Assembly (NCBI GenBank): GCA_036794825.1 | Contig: DAIRGA010000003.1 | Coordinates: forward strand, 1-64,000 | Direction of reading: 5' to 3' | DNA from: RZYY01 sp036794825 | GTDB taxonomy: Bacteria; Bacteroidota; Bacteroidia; Bacteroidales; 4484-276 | Length of the DNA: 64,000 nucleotides | Shown: positions 9,452 to 17,846 of the stretch, in pieces | Layout: the number at the start of each line of letters is the position of its first letter | Numbering within the stretch: position 1 is the first letter of the stretch | The notes under the pieces: model-generated | What the model saw: only the letters and a program-made list of their open reading frames with translations | Databases searched by the model: none | Told to the model about the DNA's origin: nothing | Translations under genes and position numbers: made by a program

Positions 9452-10750
9452 CTATTTAATTAACACGACTTTCCCGGAAATTTCGTTCCCATTTCCGGTG
9501 ATCAGCTTGTACAGGTAAACACCGTTTTGCATGTGTATGCCCGCGGTGTTTTTCCCGTCCCAGACTGCTTCGTAGTACCCGGCAGGCAATGCTCCTTTGA
9601 GCAGTTCATATATCCGGTTTCCGGCCAGGTCGTAGATCGCCAGATCAACATTGTCTTCAACATTGAGCCTGAACGTAAACAAGGTTTCATGGCTAAAGGG
9701 GTTGGGTGAGCAGGCAGCGTCGCTCACATGTTGACTGACGGACGCATCCTGCCCGGCTTTGAGCGATACCAGATGGTATTTGACCCTTTCGCCCTTATAG
9801 ATAACCCGTTTTTCATATTTCCCTGTGTTCCGGTTTTGCACGGCATAATCGCCGGTAGGGATGGATTGTGATTTATAGCCCGACCATGTTTCGAACTCCA
9901 GTGGCGTGCCTGGGGGAACACCTTCAAGATAGGCATTCACCTCTACGAGGGTATCGCCGGCAATACGTACTGCGGCGCCCACCACTTCGTTTCCGGCAAG
10001 CACGGCAATTTCCTGTATGTCGCTGGTCGAATCGGTTTCGACAAATACAGGGAGATAATCGGCCTGTTCGGTAAAGCTATAGTATTCCGTTGTCAGCGTT
10101 TCCATTTCTTCGGCCGGCGCCTGTGGATGGTTCCATACCAGGGTTTGTTGCGAATCCACTTCGATGATAACCATATCGCCGTAATGAATGGGCGTAACAT
10201 GTCCCTTGATAAACCAGGTGTAAGGTTCGGTTTCCTGGCGTATCATTGCCCAGTACTGTGCTTTTATCACAGTGATATGGTCAAATACATCTCCAGGAAT
10301 GGCATCTTCGGGCATCTGTGATCCGCCGATGAAATACCCTACCCAGTTTTCCTGATTGGGAAGGAGTGTGATTGGGGTGGCCGGATCGAGCCTGGCACCG
10401 TGTAGAGCAATCTCGGGCATGTTGCTATCATTTTCATCCAGGTCCAATTCAAGCTTATAGCCATCTGTACTACGGACATTGTCCAAATATCCATCCCAAT
10501 TATCGTTTTCATATTTTAGGAAACGGTCTTGAACGTCTATTAACTTCATATACAAATCCGGGAAATAATTCACTCGCTCAAGAACAGGGATGGTAGCAGC
10601 AAAATCATTACCAACGCGTTCCATTCTTGGGAACGATTTCCAGTTCCAGCCGTTTTGTAAGGGAAGACGTTCGGTGTTGCCAAGAGGTTCTTGTGAGTAC
10701 AATGCTGAAGAAAAACAAATTAAGGCTGTAAGAATAAATATTTTTTTCAT
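9452..10750 (-). CDS. T9SS-secreted protein of unknown function
   Basis: The 432-residue product has a signal peptide (MKKIFILTALICFSSALYSQ) and ends in a T9SS type A sorting domain (from about residue 345: ACSPNPFSHETLFTF, VDLAIYDLAGNRIYELL, GVYLYKLITGNGNEISGKVVLIK). The central part begins NGWNWKSFPRM, a phrase seen in Bacteroidota extracellular proteins with repeated 'nGWNw' beta domains, and contains PNQENWVGYFI and WNHPQAP. I do not recognise an enzyme in it. A good promoter lies directly upstream. The beta-helix cargo gene follows on the same strand, so the two may be co-transcribed through the hairpin. Confidence 0.8.
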   Translation of the reverse strand: MKKIFILTALICFSSALYSQEPLGNTERLPLQNGWNWKSFPRMERVGNDFAATIPVLERVNYFPDLYMKLIDVQDRFLKYENDNWDGYLDNVRSTDGYKLELDLDENDSNMPEIALHGARLDPATPITLLPNQENWVGYFIGGSQMPEDAIPGDVFDHITVIKAQYWAMIRQETEPYTWFIKGHVTPIHYGDMVIIEVDSQQTLVWNHPQAPAEEMETLTTEYYSFTEQADYLPVFVETDSTSDIQEIAVLAGNEVVGAAVRIAGDTLVEVNAYLEGVPPGTPLEFETWSGYKSQSIPTGDYAVQNRNTGKYEKRVIYKGERVKYHLVSLKAGQDASVSQHVSDAACSPNPFSHETLFTFRLNVEDNVDLAIYDLAGNRIYELLKGALPAGYYEAVWDGKNTAGIHMQNGVYLYKLITGNGNEISGKVVLIK

Positions 10751-10768
10751 AGCTTAAATTAGAAAACA

Positions 10769-10800
10769 CAAAATTAGCAAATAAATTGAAAAACCAAACT
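10769..10800 (-). promoter_or_regulatory. Bacteroidota-type promoter for the 9452-10750 gene
   Basis: Reading the minus strand, TTTG (10800-10797) is followed after 20 bases by TAATTTTG (10776-10769), a full match to the -33/-7 Bacteroidota consensus, 18 bases before the start codon. Confidence 0.65.
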
Positions 10801-10935
10801 TTGTTTTTACACATTTGAATGCTGTTTTGTAAGCAATCTAATTTCTTCCCATTTACAGATTAAATCCTTCATTTTATCTTTGCAGCATTGGTAGTGATTT
10901 AGTAAATATTAAACCTCATCAAAACTTGCTGATTT

Positions 10936-10964
10936 TTTGCCTATTTCAGGAATTTTTACTTTTG
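10936..10964 (+). promoter_or_regulatory. Candidate promoter for the antitoxin-like gene
   Basis: TTTG 10936-10939 and TACTTTTG 10957-10964 fit the -33/-7 pattern with a slightly short 17-base spacer. It would leave a very short leader before ATG 10977. A second -7-like box, TATCTTTG at 10875-10882, is an alternative with a leader of about 90 bases. Confidence 0.4.
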
Positions 10965-10976
10965 ACGAAAAAAATC

Positions 10977-11213
10977 ATGACAACTTTAAGCCTAAAGCAC
11001 AATTTGATGTTAAAGATTTTCGAAATCGAAGATCGTCCATTACTGGCAGCCATCAAATCAATTCTTGATAAAAAGACTGAAGATCAAACGCTTCATCTGC
11101 CAGATGAAATCATAAGTGAATTGATGGAGTCGAAAATGGATTGTGAGAAGGGTGATTACACTGATAATGATGTGATGGAAAAAGAGGTTGAAGAATGGCT
11201 AAAAAGAAAGTAG
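10977..11213 (+). CDS. Small antitoxin-like protein
   Basis: ATG 10977 gives a 78-residue acidic protein; an in-frame upstream codon at 10926 is rejected because it would overlap the promoter. The pattern (helical N-terminus LKHNLMLKIFEIEDRPLLAAIKSILD, then LPDEIISELMESKMDCEKGDYTDNDVMEKEVEEWLKRK) matches the small antitoxin partners of RelE/ParE toxins in Bacteroidota. Support comes from the overlap of its last codons with a start (11195) that reads MAKKKVAWSNTSEI, the usual opening of such a toxin. Because that toxin is truncated, this antitoxin is probably an orphan. The family assignment is by pattern only. Confidence 0.6.
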   Translation: MTTLSLKHNLMLKIFEIEDRPLLAAIKSILDKKTEDQTLHLPDEIISELMESKMDCEKGDYTDNDVMEKEVEEWLKRK

Positions 11214-11314
11214 CTTGGTCGAATACGTCCGAAATCTTTAAAATTTGGAACTTTAATTTTTACATCTGTCTTTCGAAACCAGCATTTCTGTTTTTAGGGG
11301 AAATTGATTTATAA
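11195..11314 (+). pseudogene. Truncated RelE/ParE-like toxin start
   Basis: ATG 11195 overlaps the 3' end of the antitoxin-like gene by 19 bases, the normal toxin-antitoxin arrangement. The first 14 residues, MAKKKVAWSNTSEI, look like the first strand of a RelE/ParE-family toxin. After that the frame reads unrelated hydrophobic residues and stops at 11312-11314 (39 residues in all, against 90-100 for a real toxin). Immediately downstream lies the first 96-bp direct repeat, so the toxin body was probably lost in a rearrangement at this place. Confidence 0.5.
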
Positions 11315-11346
11315 AAATTGGCGGGGACGCAAAATCTGTTTGTTTA

Positions 11347-11442
11347 TCACCACATTAGACACAATAGGGCACATTAGAAAAGCGAAAAATGTAAACAACA
11401 GGGCTTCTATTGTGACCTACTGTGCCTATTGTGGTTCATTTT
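11347..11442. repeat. 96-bp direct repeat, copy 1 (internally palindromic)
   Basis: This block matches 12862-12957 at 92 of 96 positions with no gap. Inside it, 11350-11377 and 11407-11434 form an imperfect 28-base inverted repeat (23 matched) around a 29-base loop. The left arm carries three tandem copies of CACAWTAG. The remaining gap bases on either side, 11315-11346 and 11443-11552, hold nothing recognisable. Confidence 0.85.
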
Positions 11443-11552
11443 CTTGATTTCATGGCTTACACAAGATTTTGTGAATCATGATGCTATTTGGATGATTTTG
11501 AATTACGTGTAAGTTAATCATTTACAATAAAATAGAGCTAAATGTCAAAATC

Positions 11553-11602
11553 TATACGATACCATCGTATATTTTCAGCTAAAAGTGTACGATGTCATCG
11601 TT
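11553..11602. promoter_or_regulatory. Twin palindromic operators upstream of the ATPase gene
   Basis: TATACGAT-ACC-ATCGTATA (11553-11571) is a perfect 8-bp-arm palindrome. ACGAT-GTC-ATCGT (11589-11601) repeats the same core. The centres are 33 bp apart, three helical turns, and the second overlaps the region just before the -7 box at 11608. This looks like a two-site operator for a dimeric repressor. No adjacent DNA-binding protein is obvious, so the regulator is unknown. Confidence 0.6.
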
Positions 11603-11607
11603 TATTT

Positions 11608-11615
11608 TATCTTTG
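11608..11615 (+). promoter_or_regulatory. -7 box for the AAA/DUF4143 ATPase gene
   Basis: TATCTTTG matches TAnnTTTG exactly and sits 21 bases before the start codon. No clear -33 TTTG is present; its place is taken by the downstream operator palindrome. Confidence 0.6.
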
Positions 11616-11636
11616 CACAAATTTTAACCTGTAAAG

Positions 11637-12833
11637 ATGAAACAAATTCTTAGCCGCTTCAATCCATGGTGGGAACCGGGTTATTCGTTTGAAGAACTCA
11701 TTCCCCGCGAAAAATGGACTACCAACATTTACAATCAGATTGATCTGCCGGTTGTATCTTTCCTCACGGGCATCAGGCGCATTGGAAAAACATCGCTGTT
11801 GAAACTGACCATCCGACATCTGATTAACCAAAACGGCGTTGGTCCTGATAAAATCCTATACTGCTCTGTTGACGATTACCTTTTAGCGCAAAGTAATCTT
11901 CCGGAAATTGTTGATGAGTTTCGTAAAATCCATGGCCACCGTTTTGAAGAGAAACTTTATCTGTTTTTTGATGAAATTACCTATCTTCCAGAATACGAAA
12001 TTCAACTTAAAAACCTGATTGACAATCAGAATGTAAAGATTTTTGCATCTTCATCAAGCGCTTCTTTGTTGGCTTCCAAAAAACCGTATCTCACGGGAAG
12101 GCAGCGCATTGTTGAAGTTCTCCCTCTGGATTATCACGAATATTTATTGTTTAAAAATCTCCAGGTTTCACCTTCCGATGAACATTTGCATGAGGTTTAT
12201 TTTAAAGAGTTTCTCTTGTCAGGTGGGATTCCGGAGTATGTTAAATCAGGTGATTTTCAGTATTTGAAAAATCTTGTTGATGATATCATTTACAAAGATG
12301 TCGCTGCAATTCATGGAATTAAGGATATTCAATTGCTGATTGATTTTTTTATGCTAGCCATGGAAAGAGCCGGCAAACAGATGAGCCTGAATAAAATGGC
12401 AACGATTCTCTCCGTGTCGGTGGATACTGCAAGGCGGTTTTTGGAACTTTTTCAATCCACATTTTTAATTTATACGATGTCGCGTTTTGGAACGACAAAT
12501 GAGCGCATTCTTGCGCCTAAAAAGCTCTTTGCTGCTGACACAGGCATTCGAAGTATTTTTGTTGGTGAAAAAGATTTCGGCGCACTTTTCGAGAATTATG
12601 TTTTTCTCCGGATCAAACATCAGCAGCCGCAATATCTTTACACCGATCAAACCGAGATTGACTTCATCTTCAAAAACCTGAAAATTTTAACAGAGGCCAA
12701 ATACCATGACCAGGGTTTGTCGGCTAAGCAACAAAAGCTCTTTGACCAATTCCCGGATTATTCCAAATTCATCATCACTTCAGAAAATGATATTGACATT
12801 CTGCTGTCAGCAATAAAGTCCCGATCAGCATAA
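11637..12833 (+). CDS. AAA ATPase with DUF4143 (COG1373-type)
   Basis: The 398-residue protein has a Walker A (GIRRIGKTS, 45-53) and Walker B (LYLFFDE, D112-E113) of the AAA_14 family, followed by a winged-helix part and the DUF4143 C-terminal domain, with FGALFENYVFLRIK and a nuclease-like EIDFIF...LTEAKY motif near the end. Members are widespread in Bacteroidota and archaea, often accessory, with no settled function; some are proposed to act in defence or DNA processing. Here the gene is a single-gene unit: two near-identical 96-bp direct repeats flank it, a double operator precedes it, and it lies next to a broken toxin-antitoxin pair. These signs point to acquisition or mobility. The ATPase assignment is firm; the biological role is not. 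Confidence 0.88.
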   Translation: MKQILSRFNPWWEPGYSFEELIPREKWTTNIYNQIDLPVVSFLTGIRRIGKTSLLKLTIRHLINQNGVGPDKILYCSVDDYLLAQSNLPEIVDEFRKIHGHRFEEKLYLFFDEITYLPEYEIQLKNLIDNQNVKIFASSSSASLLASKKPYLTGRQRIVEVLPLDYHEYLLFKNLQVSPSDEHLHEVYFKEFLLSGGIPEYVKSGDFQYLKNLVDDIIYKDVAAIHGIKDIQLLIDFFMLAMERAGKQMSLNKMATILSVSVDTARRFLELFQSTFLIYTMSRFGTTNERILAPKKLFAADTGIRSIFVGEKDFGALFENYVFLRIKHQQPQYLYTDQTEIDFIFKNLKILTEAKYHDQGLSAKQQKLFDQFPDYSKFIITSENDIDILLSAIKSRSA

Positions 12834-12861
12834 AAAAGGGTAATTTTGACTTGTTGATTTT

Positions 12862-12957
12862 TCACCACATTAGACACAATAGGGCACATTAGAAAAGCGA
12901 AAAATTTAAACAATAGGGATTCTACTGTGACCTACTGTGCCTATTGTGGTTCATTTT
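12862..12957. repeat. 96-bp direct repeat, copy 2
   Basis: Second copy of the block at 11347-11442, same orientation, 1515 bp away, four substitutions and no gaps. Its palindromic arms are 12865-12892 and 12922-12949. It lies between the ATPase stop and the start of the second GH92 gene. Confidence 0.85.
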
Positions 12958-13009
12958 TAACTCGTTAATTCTAACACGTTCACAACGCAATGAACCTCAA
13001 TTCTTAACA

Positions 13010-15304
13010 ATGAAAAAATTAATCTTTTCCCTTTTGATGATCAGCAGACTTGTGGCAACCAGCCAAAACGCAGGCAATGACCTGATTCAGCATGTAAACC
13101 CGTTTATCGGAACCCAGCGGATGGGGCATATGTTTCCCGGCGCAACCGTGCCATTCGGGATGGTGCAGTTAAGCCCGGACACCGATACGGTGAGTTATGA
13201 GCTGAATGGCGGCTACAATCCGCGTGTTTACGAGTATTGCGCCGGTTATCAGTACGACGACCCGACGATTGTCGGCTTCAGTCACACCCATTTCAGCGGA
13301 ACCGGCCATTCCGATCTGGGTGATTTCCTGATCATGCCGACCACCGGGAAATTGCAGCTTAATCCAGGCACTGCCGACAATCCTGAGTCAGGCTACCGTT
13401 CACGATTTTCGCACGAAAACGAATTTGCCGAACCCAATTATTACCGGGTTTTACTCGAAGATTACGACATAAAAGCTGAATTGACAACCAGCGCCAGGGT
13501 CGGGTTTCACCGCTATACTTTTCCTGAAAATGCCGAAGTCAACATCATTTTTGACCTGATGCATGGCATTTACAATTACGACGGGAAAAATGTCTGGACT
13601 TTTGTGAGGGTTGAAAACGACACGCTGGTGACGGGCTACCGCCAAACAAACGGCTGGGCGCGCACACGGACGGTCTATTTTGCGATGACCTTCGACCGGC
13701 CGATTACCAACTATGGGCATAAAAAGTATGACAAGATCGTTTACCGCGGATTTTACCGAAAATTCAACGAACAGGATAATTTCCCGGAAATGGCCGGTCA
13801 CGACATCAGGGCTTATTTCAATTTTGACCTGGGTGAGACCCGCGAGCTGAAAATCAAATTTGCCCTTTCCAATGTCAGCACTGCCGGGGCTTTGAAGAAT
13901 CTGGCCGCCGAAATTCCACACTGGGATTTCGATAAAACCAAAACTGATGGCCAACAACTTTGGAACAATGAGCTTTCGAAAATCCGTGTGGAAATGATGG
14001 ATGATGATGACCTAACTGTTTTTTATACAGCGCTTTATCATAGTTTTCTGTCGCCAATTATTTATGAAGATGTTGACGGACAGTATCGCGGATTGGATCA
14101 GAACACTCACCAAGCGGAAGGTTTTACCAATTACACTATCTTTTCGCTGTGGGACACCTACCGGGCGCTGCATCCGTTGTTCAACCTTGTGCAGCCTGAC
14201 CGCAACCGCGATATGGTGAAATCCATGCTGGCACATTATGATCAGAGTGTGCACAAGATGTTGCCGGTTTGGTCGCATTATGCCAACGAAAACTGGTGTA
14301 TGATCGGTTACCACAGCGTTTCGGTGATGGCCGATGCCGTTGCAAAAGGGGTTTATACCGAGAATCTTCAAAAGGCACTGAAGGTTTGCGTCAATACGGC
14401 AAAGTATGAGATTTATGATGGCCTTGAACATTACATGGAGCTGGGTTATGTTCCTGAAGATAAAAGCAGCAATTCGGTGAGCAAAACGCTCGAATACGCT
14501 TACGATGACTGGGCAATCGCACAGATTGCACTGATGGTTGGAGATACAGGTGTTTATGAGGAATTTATCAGCCGTTCAACGAATTACAAACATGTGTTTG
14601 ATCAGGTAAGCGGTTTTATGCGTCCGAAGCTTTCTGATGGAACTTTTAGAACGAACTTCGACCCATTGGACACCCACGGGCAGGGTTTTATCGAAGGCAA
14701 CGCATGGAACTATGGCCTCTACATTCCGCATGATCCTGAAAAACTGGTGGAACTGAAAGGTGGCAAGGCTGCTTTTGCCGCCAAACTCGACTCCCTGTTT
14801 GTGCTTGAACTTGATGACGCCCATATCGAAGCCAACGAAGACATCACCCGCGACGGCATCATCGGGCTGTATGTGCATGGAAATGAACCCGGTCATCATA
14901 TTCCTTACCTCTATAACTGGACTGACCAACCCTGGAAAACGCAGGAGCGGGTGCGGATGATCCTGAATTCGATGTATGCCATTGCTCCCAACGGCCTTTG
15001 CGGTAACGACGACTGCGGGCAGATGTCGGCATGGTATATCTTCAGTGCGCTGGGATTTTACCCTGTTTGCCCGGGATCGGAGGAATATGTGCTGGGGAGT
15101 CCGAAGGTAGTTTCGGCTGAGGTTGATTTTGGAAATGACAGAAAACTCACCATAACTACTGAAAATCAAAGCCATGACAATGTGTATGTGAATGAAATAA
15201 AACTCAACGGACAAAAAATTGAAGGTCATATGTTGCGCCACAGCGAGCTTTTAAATGGTGGAATACTTTCTTTTTCAATGGGCAGTCAGCCGGAAATCCG
15301 TTAA
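13010..15304 (+). CDS. GH92 alpha-mannosidase, secreted, catalytic domain only
   Basis: The frame is open from 12944, but that codon is inside the repeat; ATG 13010 begins a normal signal peptide (MKKLIFSLLMISRLVATSQ) and gives 764 residues. All GH92 landmarks are present: HVNPFIGTQ near the mature start, YTIFSLWDTYRALHPL, HGNEPGHH (about 623-630) and GNDDCGQMSAW (665-675), so it should be an active calcium-dependent exo-alpha-mannosidase. Unlike the paralogue at 3887-6844 it has no lipobox and no C-terminal beta domains, so it is probably periplasmic or secreted. The two differ in length and N-terminal insertions, so they are not a recent duplication. No SusC/SusD pair is nearby. Confidence 0.92.
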   Translation: MKKLIFSLLMISRLVATSQNAGNDLIQHVNPFIGTQRMGHMFPGATVPFGMVQLSPDTDTVSYELNGGYNPRVYEYCAGYQYDDPTIVGFSHTHFSGTGHSDLGDFLIMPTTGKLQLNPGTADNPESGYRSRFSHENEFAEPNYYRVLLEDYDIKAELTTSARVGFHRYTFPENAEVNIIFDLMHGIYNYDGKNVWTFVRVENDTLVTGYRQTNGWARTRTVYFAMTFDRPITNYGHKKYDKIVYRGFYRKFNEQDNFPEMAGHDIRAYFNFDLGETRELKIKFALSNVSTAGALKNLAAEIPHWDFDKTKTDGQQLWNNELSKIRVEMMDDDDLTVFYTALYHSFLSPIIYEDVDGQYRGLDQNTHQAEGFTNYTIFSLWDTYRALHPLFNLVQPDRNRDMVKSMLAHYDQSVHKMLPVWSHYANENWCMIGYHSVSVMADAVAKGVYTENLQKALKVCVNTAKYEIYDGLEHYMELGYVPEDKSSNSVSKTLEYAYDDWAIAQIALMVGDTGVYEEFISRSTNYKHVFDQVSGFMRPKLSDGTFRTNFDPLDTHGQGFIEGNAWNYGLYIPHDPEKLVELKGGKAAFAAKLDSLFVLELDDAHIEANEDITRDGIIGLYVHGNEPGHHIPYLYNWTDQPWKTQERVRMILNSMYAIAPNGLCGNDDCGQMSAWYIFSALGFYPVCPGSEEYVLGSPKVVSAEVDFGNDRKLTITTENQSHDNVYVNEIKLNGQKIEGHMLRHSELLNGGILSFSMGSQPEIR

Positions 15305-15336
15305 TCTTCCTCGTTTAATCGTTAGCTAAATTTTTG

Positions 15337-15344
15337 TATTTTTG
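15337..15344 (+). promoter_or_regulatory. -7 box upstream of the sugar dehydrogenase gene
   Basis: TATTTTTG matches TAnnTTTG, 65 bases before the ATG at 15410. A clear -33 element is not seen. Confidence 0.4.
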
Positions 15345-15409
15345 AATTCGAATTTTTAAAGGATGTTCTAATAATGCATTGATATTGAATTCATTAAAAC
15401 TCCATAACC

Positions 15410-16564
15410 ATGAAACATAAGAATCTGTTGATCAAAAATGCGCTGATGCGGGTAATTTTTTTACTCCTTGTTTTCCCCTTTTCTGCCTGTTCCTCCAAAA
15501 GTGAACCGCCAACAGGGTCACTGATCGTAAGTGAAAAGCTCACTTTCACCATTGACACCCTTGCGACCGGATTGACAAATCCGTGGAGCATGGCTTTTTT
15601 GCCTGACGGACGAATTTTAATTGCTGAGAGGCCGGGAAGGTTGCGCGTATATGAGGGTGGCAAGTTGCTGGAGAAACCCGTGGATGGTCTCCCCGAAATC
15701 TGGTCGCACGGTCAGGGAGGGTTGCTGGATGTAGTTTTACATCCTGATTATGAGCAGAATGGCTGGATTTACCTGGCTTATGCCAAAAAAGTGGGTAACG
15801 CCGGCAGCACGGCAATTGGCAGAGGAAAACTGAACGGCAGCCAGTTAACCAACTTTGAAGAGCTGTTCCATGGTCGCGAGTTGACTGACGCTCCGTATCA
15901 TTTTGGGTCAAGGATCGTGTTTGACGACAACAACTACCTCTATTTCACTATTGGCGACCGCGGCGAAATGAGCAATGCACAGAAATTGACCAATCAAAAC
16001 GGGAAAGTCCATAGGATTCATGACGATGGCCGTGTTCCTGCTGACAATCCTTTTGTTGACAGCGCCGGCGCGATGCCTGAAATCTGGACTTACGGAAACC
16101 GCAACATTCAGGGGATGGCGCTAAATCCGGAAACCAGAGAACTGTGGTCGCACGAACACGGCGCACGGGGCGGCGACGAGATCAATGTAATGCAAAAAGG
16201 TGGAAATTACGGTTGGCCGCTCGTTACCTTTGGGATCAACTACGACGGAACAACCATCAGCCCCGACACGACCCTCCCCGGAATCACCGACCCGGTGCTG
16301 CACTGGACTCCTTCGATAGCTCCCTGCGGGATGACTTTCGTCAGCAGCCCGCTTTATCCCGGCTGGGAAGGCAACCTTCTGGCCGGGGCATTGGCCGGGC
16401 AACAAATTCGCCGTGTGGAATTTGAAAATGATAAACCTGTACACCAGGAGGCGCTTCTGGAAGAGTTTGCCCGATTCCGGGACGTAAGACAAGCGCCAGA
16501 CGGATACATTTATGTTCTGACAGAAAACCCTGGTCTTTTCTTCAGGATCGTACCAGCAAAGTAA
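15410..16564 (+). CDS. PQQ-dependent sugar dehydrogenase-like lipoprotein
   Basis: The 384-residue protein has a lipoprotein signal (LLVFPFSAC). It is a six-bladed propeller of the soluble glucose dehydrogenase/aldose sugar dehydrogenase (GSDH) type: GLTNPWSMAFLPDGRILIAERPG at the first blade, HGQGGLLDVVLHPDY with the catalytic-type His, FGSRIVFD, GNRNIQGMALNP, LWSHEHGARGGDEIN and GGNYGWPLVTFG. Known members oxidise aldoses with PQQ and calcium in the periplasm. Its position after a GH92 mannosidase suggests sugar use, but each gene has its own upstream region. Whether this strain makes or imports PQQ cannot be seen here. Confidence 0.88.
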   Translation: MKHKNLLIKNALMRVIFLLLVFPFSACSSKSEPPTGSLIVSEKLTFTIDTLATGLTNPWSMAFLPDGRILIAERPGRLRVYEGGKLLEKPVDGLPEIWSHGQGGLLDVVLHPDYEQNGWIYLAYAKKVGNAGSTAIGRGKLNGSQLTNFEELFHGRELTDAPYHFGSRIVFDDNNYLYFTIGDRGEMSNAQKLTNQNGKVHRIHDDGRVPADNPFVDSAGAMPEIWTYGNRNIQGMALNPETRELWSHEHGARGGDEINVMQKGGNYGWPLVTFGINYDGTTISPDTTLPGITDPVLHWTPSIAPCGMTFVSSPLYPGWEGNLLAGALAGQQIRRVEFENDKPVHQEALLEEFARFRDVRQAPDGYIYVLTENPGLFFRIVPAK

Positions 16565-16625
16565 TTCCGGTAACTTGCGTTAACTTCCGGTTTAACAGAT
16601 TTATACCTAAACAATTCACTGATTT

Positions 16626-17846
16626 TTGGCATTGTTTCCCAAGATATACGTCGCTGTTCCTTTGATGGATGAGCTGGAAAATGTTCCTCAGATGCTGGGT
16701 TGTCTTCAGACACAGTCCTATCGCAATTTTGAAGTGGTAGTGTGTGTAAATCAACCGGATAGCTGGTGGATTGATCCTGCAAAAAAAATCATTTGCGAGA
16801 AGAATCAGGAAACCATCCAACACCTTGAGCATCATAAGCCCGCTAATCTGACCATAATCGACCGAAGTTCGCCCGGCAATGGCTGGAACAAAAAACACTT
16901 TGGTGTAGGCTGGGCGCGTAAAGCGGCAATGGATCATATCAGCCGCATTGCCAGCCCGGACGACATCATCCTGACGCTGGATGGCGATACCTCTTTTGAA
17001 TCTGAGTATTTTCGGGAAGTAGTGCATGCCTTTACCAGTTCGCCAGAAATCAAAGCCCTGACCATACCTTATTACCACACGTTACCTGAAAATTATCCTG
17101 CCGCCCGCGCCATACTAAGGTACGAAATCTACATGCGGCATTTTGCCCTTAACATGCTACGTATTGGCAATCCCTATGCCTTTACAGCACTGGGCTCCGC
17201 AATGGCGTGCAGCGTAAAAACCTATCGCAGCATTGGCGGCATCACCCCGCACCAAAGCGGCGAAGATTTCTATTTCATCCAGAAACTCCGAAAGTTTGGC
17301 CCGATCCAGATCTGGCTCGATGAGAAAGTTTATCCTGCAGCCCGCTTCTCTGACCGGGTCTTCTTTGGAACCGGACCCGCAATGATCCGTGGCAACAGCG
17401 GTGACTGGTCTGGTTATCCGGTGTACCCTTTTCAATATTTCGATGAAATCAAAGCCACTTTCGATGGATTTGGTCAGCTTTTTGAGAACGACCAGGAGCT
17501 ACCGATGATTCCATTTTTACAGGAAAAATTCGGCGAAAATCTATGGCAACCTTTGCGTGACAATGCAAAATCTGAAGAGCAATTCATCAGGGCCTGCCTG
17601 CACAAGGTGGATGGATTGAGGATTTTGCAATACCTTAAGTGGCGACACAGCGGAAGTAAATCGACCGATGAGCAAAATCTGGCTGAGTTTGTAAAATCCC
17701 ATTTTTCCGAAGATCAATTTTCAAAACAAATGAACTGGAATGCTGTTGATTTTGAGAGATGTTCCATTCAATCACTGAATGAAATAAGGAATTATTTAGC
17801 TGAAAAGGAGGATTTATGGCGAAAAACAATAATGATACTCCGCTGA
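16626..17846 (+). CDS. Family 2-type glycosyltransferase (TTG start)
   Basis: The 406-residue protein shows a GT-A fold: first strand KIYVAVPLMDELENVPQML, the nucleotide-sugar DxD in ILTLDGDTSF, and a later HQSGEDFYF motif. There is no transmembrane segment, so it is cytoplasmic. The first strand lies before the first ATG (16665), so translation must begin at TTG 16626 or TTG 16632. The 3' end overlaps miaA by 31 bases, so the two genes are translationally coupled. Sugar donor and acceptor are unknown. Confidence 0.8.
   Translation: MALFPKIYVAVPLMDELENVPQMLGCLQTQSYRNFEVVVCVNQPDSWWIDPAKKIICEKNQETIQHLEHHKPANLTIIDRSSPGNGWNKKHFGVGWARKAAMDHISRIASPDDIILTLDGDTSFESEYFREVVHAFTSSPEIKALTIPYYHTLPENYPAARAILRYEIYMRHFALNMLRIGNPYAFTALGSAMACSVKTYRSIGGITPHQSGEDFYFIQKLRKFGPIQIWLDEKVYPAARFSDRVFFGTGPAMIRGNSGDWSGYPVYPFQYFDEIKATFDGFGQLFENDQELPMIPFLQEKFGENLWQPLRDNAKSEEQFIRACLHKVDGLRILQYLKWRHSGSKSTDEQNLAEFVKSHFSEDQFSKQMNWNAVDFERCSIQSLNEIRNYLAEKEDLWRKTIMILR

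Noticed and set aside
11347..12957. Insertion sequence
   Set aside because: The enclosed gene is an AAA ATPase, not a transposase; the flanking blocks are direct and too long to be target-site duplications.
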